Below, piece by piece: positions 59,522-64,000 of a DNA stretch of 64,000 nt. The notes beneath the pieces were generated by a model. It was not told where the DNA came from, made no database searches, and saw only the letters and a list, made by a program, of their open reading frames with translations. Position numbers and translations under genes: made by a program. Source of the DNA: Culex pipiens pallens (lineage: Eukaryota; Arthropoda; Insecta; Diptera; Culicidae); NCBI RefSeq assembly GCF_016801865.2, contig NC_068938.1, forward strand, positions 222,286,663-222,350,662, in the 5' to 3' direction. Each line of letters opens with the position of its first letter. The first letter of the stretch is position 1.

Positions 59522-62182
59522 TTATAAACTATATAAAGAGCGGATCAATGCAGCTGAAGACTGCAATGATTTTTGTCGAAATGCATCAATTATCTTATTG
59601 GACATAACATCCAAAGTGTCAACTTCGGCTAATTGATGAAGTTCACTGGTGCTGAACCAGGGAGGAAGTTTCAGAATCATTTTCAGAATTTTGTTCTGAA
59701 TCCTCTGAAGTTTTTTCTTCCTGGTTAAGCAACAGCTTGTCCAGATCGGCACAGCATAAAGCATGGCAGGTCTGAAAATTTGTTTATAAATTAACAGTTT
59801 ATTCTTGAGACAAAGTCTAGAATTCCTGTTTATAAGTGGATACAAACATTTAATATATTTGTTACATTTAACCTGGATACTTTCAATGTGATCCTTGTAA
59901 GTAAGGTTTTTGTCAAAACCAAGTCCAAGATATTTCACTTGATCCTCCCACTTTAAATTTACCTCATTCATCTTTATAATGTGATGACTTTTTGGTTTAA
60001 GAAAATCAGCCCTTGGTTTGTGAGGGAAAATAATAAGTTGAGTTTTTGCAGCATTTGGAGTAATTTTCCATTCTTTCAAATAAGAATTGAAAATATCCAA
60101 GCTTTTTTGTAATCTTCTTGTGATGACACGAAGGCTTCTGCCTTTGGCGGAGATGCTTGTGTCGTCAGCAAAAAGTGATTTCTGACATCCTGGGGGCAAA
60201 TCAGGCAAGTCAGAAGTAAAAATATTGTATAAAATTGGACCCAAAATGCTTCCTTGAGGGACGCCAGCACGTACAGGTAGTTGATCAGATTTGCTATTCT
60301 GATAACATACCTGCAGAGTACGATCCGTCAAATAATTTTGAATAATTTTCACGATATAAATCGGAAAATTAAACCTTTTCAATTTCGCAATCAAACCTTT
60401 ATGCCAAACACTGTCAAATGCTTTTTCTATGTCTAGAAGAGCAGCGCCAGTAGAATAGCCCTCAGATTTGTTGCTTCGAATTAAATTTGAAACTCTCAAC
60501 AACTGATGAGTAGTTGAATGCCCAAGGCGAAATCCAAACTGCTCATCAGCGAAAATTGAATTTTCATTAATGTGCGTCATCATTCTATTAAGAATTATTC
60601 TTTCGAATAATTTACTAATAGATGAAAGCAAACTAATGGGCCGATAGCTTGAGGCTTCAGCAGGATTTTTATCCGGTTTCAAAATCGGAATAACTTTGGC
60701 ATTTTTCCAACTACTGGGAAAATATGCCAAATCAAAACATTTGTTGAAAATTTTGACCAAGCAACTTAAAGTTGCTTCTGGTAATTTTTTAATTAAAATG
60801 TAAAAAATGCCATCCTCACCAGGGGCTTTCATATTTTTAAATTTTTTGATAATAGATTTTATTTCATTCAGATCCGTATTAAAAACTTCATCTGATGAAA
60901 ATTCTTGTTCAACAATATTCTGAAATTCTATTGAAATTTGATTTTCAATAGGACTCAAAACATTCAAGTTGAAATTATGAGCACTCTCAAACTGCTGAGC
61001 AAGTTTTTGAGCTTTTTCCCCATTAGTTAATAGAATATTATCACCATCTTTTAAAGAAGGGATGGGTTTTTGAGGTTTCTTAAGAACCTTTGAAAGTTTC
61101 CAAAAAGGTTTGGAATAAGGTTTAATTTGTTCGACATCTCTTGCGAACTTTTCATTTCGCAGGAGAGTGAATCTGTGGTCAATAACCTTTTGCAAATCTT
61201 TTTGAATTCGCTTCAGTGCAGGATCACGAGAACGTTGATACTGTCTTCGGCGAACATTTTTCAGACGAATCAGAAGCTGAAGATCGTCATCAATAATGGG
61301 AGAATCAAATTTGACTTGGACTTTTGGAATAGCAATATTCCTAGCATCCAAAATTGCATTAGTTAAAGATTCCAAGGCTGAATCAATATCAGCTTTGGTT
61401 TCTAAAACAAAATCATGATTTAAATTATTCTCAATATGATGCTGATACCTGTCCCAATTAGCTTTGTGGTAATTAAACACAGAACTATTGGGTCTGGTAA
61501 CTGCTTCATGAGAAAGTGAAAAAGTTACTGGAAGATGATCAGAATCAAAATCAGCATGAGTCACTAAAGGACCACAATACTGACTTTGATTTGTCAAAAC
61601 CAAATCAATTGTTGATGGATTTCTAACAGAAGAAAAGCAAGTTGGCCCATTCGGGTATAAAACCGAATAGAGACCAGAAGTGCAATCTCTGAACAGAATT
61701 TTACCATTGGAATTTACTTTTGAATTATTCCAAGATTGGTGTTTGGCATTAAAATCACCGATGATCAAAAATCGAGATCTATGCCGAGTAAGTTTATTCA
61801 AATCCCCTTTGAAATAATTTTTATTTTCCCCAGTGCATTGGAATGGCAAATATGCAGCAGCAATCATAATTTTCCCAAAAGAAGTTTCAAGTTCAATGCC
61901 CAAACTTTCAATAACTTTTAACTTAAAGTCACGTAATGTGCTATAAGTCATACTACGGTGGATAACTATTGCAACTCCACCGCCATTTCGATTCATTCGG
62001 TTATTAGTTATAACTTTATAATCTGGATCACTTTTCAAATAAGTGCCAGTTTTTAAAAATGTTTCGGTTATAACAGCAACATGCACGTTATGAACTCGCA
62101 AAAAGTTGAAAAATTCATTTTCTTTCGCTTTTAAAGAGCGAGCATTAAAATTCATAATATTGATGGAATTACTTAGATCCAT
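59522..62182 (-). CDS. retrotransposon ORF2: endonuclease and reverse transcriptase
   Basis: This 886-residue protein nicks target DNA and copies the element RNA from the nick. An apurinic-type endonuclease domain fills residues 1-220: N13 in NFNARS, E40 in TETFL, D143, N145 and H148 in GDFNAKH, then D215-H216 in SDHLP, all expected catalytic positions. The reverse transcriptase covers about 490-760: YRPISLLSSISKLFE, EQFGFR, LLDIEKAFDSVWH with D584 and D590, AGVPQGSILGPILY and the FADD core at 671-674. A C-terminal segment follows. No RNase H motif is evident, as is usual for jockey. Size is normal for the clade and there are no internal stops. The ATG overlaps the end of ORF1, so it is probably translated by reinitiation or coupling. 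Confidence 0.95.
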   Translation of the reverse strand: MDLSNSINIMNFNARSLKAKENEFFNFLRVHNVHVAVITETFLKTGTYLKSDPDYKVITNNRMNRNGGGVAIVIHRSMTYSTLRDFKLKVIESLGIELETSFGKIMIAAAYLPFQCTGENKNYFKGDLNKLTRHRSRFLIIGDFNAKHQSWNNSKVNSNGKILFRDCTSGLYSVLYPNGPTCFSSVRNPSTIDLVLTNQSQYCGPLVTHADFDSDHLPVTFSLSHEAVTRPNSSVFNYHKANWDRYQHHIENNLNHDFVLETKADIDSALESLTNAILDARNIAIPKVQVKFDSPIIDDDLQLLIRLKNVRRRQYQRSRDPALKRIQKDLQKVIDHRFTLLRNEKFARDVEQIKPYSKPFWKLSKVLKKPQKPIPSLKDGDNILLTNGEKAQKLAQQFESAHNFNLNVLSPIENQISIEFQNIVEQEFSSDEVFNTDLNEIKSIIKKFKNMKAPGEDGIFYILIKKLPEATLSCLVKIFNKCFDLAYFPSSWKNAKVIPILKPDKNPAEASSYRPISLLSSISKLFERIILNRMMTHINENSIFADEQFGFRLGHSTTHQLLRVSNLIRSNKSEGYSTGAALLDIEKAFDSVWHKGLIAKLKRFNFPIYIVKIIQNYLTDRTLQVCYQNSKSDQLPVRAGVPQGSILGPILYNIFTSDLPDLPPGCQKSLFADDTSISAKGRSLRVITRRLQKSLDIFNSYLKEWKITPNAAKTQLIIFPHKPRADFLKPKSHHIIKMNEVNLKWEDQVKYLGLGFDKNLTYKDHIESIQVKCNKYIKCLYPLINRNSRLCLKNKLLIYKQIFRPAMLYAVPIWTSCCLTRKKKLQRIQNKILKMILKLPPWFSTSELHQLAEVDTLDVMSNKIIDAFRQKSLQSSAALIRSLYSL

Positions 62183-63566
62183 GATTAAACTTCAGGGTAA
62201 GAACAACATCATTCGCAAATTTTAATCCAATCTGGATAGCTTCCATCATGGATGTAGCATTACTCATTGTTTGAATCAAACCAAACAGTGAGTTTTGCAA
62301 AAAAGTCATTTTTTCAAACGTAACATCGCCGAGATCAGAAGATCCCAAAGCGTTGCCAGCAGAAAAATTTTCAAATGAGATTTGAGGTACCTGCCCAATT
62401 TCAGAAAGATTGGTAGAGGATTTAAAATTCGTGGATGAACCCGAAACGACGTTAGCATAAGAAATGCCATTGTTGTTACCTAACTTTTCCACGGTAGGAG
62501 TATTTCTAGAATTGTTCGAGTGAGACAGCACGAACGTTTGGTTTAAAGATGCAGGTACAACCTGACTTTGAGAAAATTTCGGTTTGGATTTCGGCTGATG
62601 CTTAGCACGAGAATCCAAAACCTTTTTTCTGATGGGGCAATCCCAGAAATTTGATTTGTGATTTCCACCACAATTTGCACATTTAAATTGGGTGACTTCT
62701 TTCACGGGACAATTGTCCTTGTCGTGAGAAGAATCCCCGCAAACCATGCATTTTGGAACCATGGCGCAATGATCAGTACCGTGACCGAATGCCTGGCAAC
62801 GCCGGCACTGGGTCAGATTCTGGCCATTACCGCCATGTTTCTTAAAATGCTCCCACTTTACCCGTACATGGAACAAAAACTGAACTTTGTCCAAAAGTTT
62901 CAAATTGTTGATTTCATTTCTGTTGAAATGAATCAGATAAAATTGTGAAGTCAAACCAAAGCGAGAAATATTCCCGTTTGATTTTTTCTTCATTGGTATT
63001 ACTTGGGATGGGGCAAAGCCAAGCAACACCTTAAGTTCGTTTTTGATCTCATCCACCGACAAGTCGTTGGAGAGACCTTTCAAGACCGCCTTGAATGGCC
63101 GAGCATTCTTGGTCTCATACGTGTAGAAATTGTGTTTGTGGTTTTTCAAATAACCAACAAAAGTTTGGTGATCTTGTAAAGATTCCGTCAACAAGCGACA
63201 TTCTCCTCTTCGACCAAGCTGGAACGAAACCTTCAAATTGCAAGTTTCCTTGCAATTCTTCAGTTGCGTTCGAAAGCTGGCCAAATCGGAGACGGAAGTC
63301 ACTACAATTGGCGGAGCCTTTACTCGTTTCTCGACGGCAGAAGGCTCAGTACGAGGAGAAGGTTCCTTGTCATCAGTTTCGGATAAAACACCGAAACTGT
63401 TTGTCAATGGAATTGGAGGATTGACCTCACATTCAGAATCAGAATCAGACCTCAGAAGAGGCTGTTTTCTTTTTCTGTTTCCGTTAGCCGGTTTAGCGTT
63501 CAAACGCTTCACCGACGTAACGACCAAATCTTCAGAAGATTTGCGTTTACCTTTGTTTTGACGCAT
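62169..63566 (-). CDS. retrotransposon ORF1: gag-like RNA-binding protein
   Basis: This 465-residue nucleocapsid-like protein would bind element RNA and form the ribonucleoprotein. The N-terminal 60 residues are basic with a run of acidic and serine residues (SDSDSECE). A region of about residues 147-250 (PFKAVLKGLS...) resembles the domain that precedes zinc knuckles in jockey-type ORF1 proteins. Three zinc knuckles follow: C254-C267 and C273-C286 (both CX2CX4HX4C) and C296-C310 (CX2CX3HX6C). A Ser/Asn-rich tail follows. The start ATG at 63,566 has a favourable A at -3 and gives the usual length. The stop TAA at 62,171-62,169 lies inside the first codons of ORF2. No frameshift or stop interrupts it. 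Confidence 0.93.
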   Translation of the reverse strand: MRQNKGKRKSSEDLVVTSVKRLNAKPANGNRKRKQPLLRSDSDSECEVNPPIPLTNSFGVLSETDDKEPSPRTEPSAVEKRVKAPPIVVTSVSDLASFRTQLKNCKETCNLKVSFQLGRRGECRLLTESLQDHQTFVGYLKNHKHNFYTYETKNARPFKAVLKGLSNDLSVDEIKNELKVLLGFAPSQVIPMKKKSNGNISRFGLTSQFYLIHFNRNEINNLKLLDKVQFLFHVRVKWEHFKKHGGNGQNLTQCRRCQAFGHGTDHCAMVPKCMVCGDSSHDKDNCPVKEVTQFKCANCGGNHKSNFWDCPIRKKVLDSRAKHQPKSKPKFSQSQVVPASLNQTFVLSHSNNSRNTPTVEKLGNNNGISYANVVSGSSTNFKSSTNLSEIGQVPQISFENFSAGNALGSSDLGDVTFEKMTFLQNSLFGLIQTMSNATSMMEAIQIGLKFANDVVLTLKFNHGSK

Positions 63567-63784
63567 TTTGCAAGCAAAGTTCTCTTAAAAAGATGGCTTC
63601 GTTTGTAAAATACAACAAAATTTCAGGCGGGGTTAGTCTTGAAAAGACTGTTTAGAATTTTGGAAAATAACTCAGGTAGTCTTTAAAAAGACTGTGAATT
63701 TTGTTTTGAAATAACTCTGAGCTTAGGTAGTAAAAAATACCGCAGCTCTAGTGTCCGTTCACCACGAAGGTTCGCAAGACACTG
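63567..63784 (-). promoter_or_regulatory. retrotransposon 5' UTR with internal Pol II promoter motifs
   Basis: The first bases of the element, with the last base of the flank, read TCAGTG, an initiator match with A at 63,783 as +1. GGACA lies at +28 to +32 (63,756-63,752), exactly where a downstream promoter element (RGWYV) is expected in TATA-less jockey-type promoters. Farther in are two hairpins, AGTCTTTTTAAAGACT (63,693-63,678) and AGTCTTTTCAAGACT (63,649-63,635), each linked to an ACTAMC/GAGTTATTT segment. They look like repeated 5' UTR modules of about 45 bases. Confidence 0.7.
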
Positions 63785-63799
63785 AGAAATGGTCACCCT
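63785..63799. repeat. target-site duplication, 5' copy
   Basis: AGAAATGGTCACCCT is identical to 59,241-59,255 and marks the 5' boundary of the retrotransposon. Confidence 0.95.
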
Positions 63800-64000
63800 A
63801 TCCCAGGAGTTCTCATCACCAACCCAGCTCACATTGTGGAATGAGTTACCCTCATATCGTCGTCACCCGGCTACTCCTGGACTGGTCTCAGTCTCATCGG
63901 TCATGATAACTCTTGCCATCATGCCGCATTGCATTGCATTGGAAGAGAACACGAGCAGGGCAGAGAAGAGCATTCGCGCGCCGTCCGAGTAGGCTGATTT
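63800..64000. other. flanking single-copy-looking DNA
   Basis: The GC-richer flank of the insertion, open in one plus-strand frame for 67 codons (63,789-63,992) that crosses the target duplication. No domain is recognised. Confidence 0.4.

Larger units (their letters stand above)
59256..63784 (-). mobile_element. full-length jockey-clade non-LTR retrotransposon (Juan-like)
   Basis: This is a 4,529-bp element on the minus strand, complete from 5' end to A tail. It consists of a 218-base 5' UTR, ORF1 (gag-like), ORF2 (endonuclease plus reverse transcriptase) overlapping by 14 bases, a 3' UTR of about 210 bases with AATAAA, and a 52-nt A tail. Both ORFs are uninterrupted and the flanking 15-bp duplication is perfect. 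Length, ORF sizes and domain order match the mosquito Juan group of the jockey clade. The family name is from recall and was not checked by alignment. It transposes by target-primed reverse transcription. On sequence alone it could be active. Confidence 0.95.

Noticed and set aside
59433..59636. Plus-strand frames overlapping the retrotransposon (also at 61,127, 61,736, 62,658, 63,095 and 63,238)
   Set aside because: They are antisense shadows of ORF1 and ORF2, whose domains define the coding strand.

Overview
The window is eukaryotic, non-coding and rich in repeats, and most probably comes from a culicine mosquito, with Culex the best guess. The reasons are an AT-rich background crowded with small inverted-repeat elements, several repeat families that I recall as abundant in culicine genomes, and a complete jockey-clade retrotransposon that resembles the mosquito Juan elements. 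The species assignment is inference from memory, not a database result. I found no convincing host protein-coding gene, tRNA or rRNA. The only genes I can support are the two ORFs of the retrotransposon at the right end.

Layout. Stretches of higher GC, apparently single-copy DNA (about 1.4-2.6, 6.3-8.7, 10.3-11.7, 16.1-18.1, 22.7-24.1, 25.6-28.0, 29.3-33.5, 35.9-37.3, 42.6-44.3, 48.6-50.3 and 52.8-54.4 kb) alternate with AT-rich stretches made largely of decayed transposons. The GC-richer islands carry short simple repeats, C-rich/G-rich tracts and TAAT-rich edges, but no open frame that looks like a protein. They read like intergenic or long-intron sequence.

Tandem repeats. Three arrays have an exact 9-bp period: TGACAAAAA at 24.10-25.60 kb, its reverse complement at 28.01-28.80 kb, and AAATTTCTT at 44.37-47.88 kb. 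Together they make about 9% of the window. A 164-bp satellite of 16 copies with higher-order structure lies inside a hairpin-ended mobile element at 37.29-40.34 kb. A second, array-free copy of that element is at 21.74-22.26 kb.

Mobile elements. DNA elements with recognisable ends include a 1.46-kb fold-back element with Tc1/mariner-like TA-flanked ends (54.77-56.23 kb), a 925-bp element with 28-bp terminal inverted repeats (11.70-12.63 kb), a 452-bp element with an approximately 7-bp target duplication (20.56-21.01 kb), and several families present in two to four copies. A tRNA-like pair of RNA polymerase III boxes near 36.5 kb suggests a SINE.

The retrotransposon (59,256-63,784, minus strand) looks intact and recently inserted. 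It has a perfect 15-bp target-site duplication, an internal Pol II promoter match at its 5' end, ORF1 (gag-like, three zinc knuckles), an overlapping ORF2 (endonuclease plus reverse transcriptase), an AATAAA signal and a 52-nt A tail. ORF1 protein would bind the element RNA. ORF2 protein would nick the target and copy the RNA into DNA in place.
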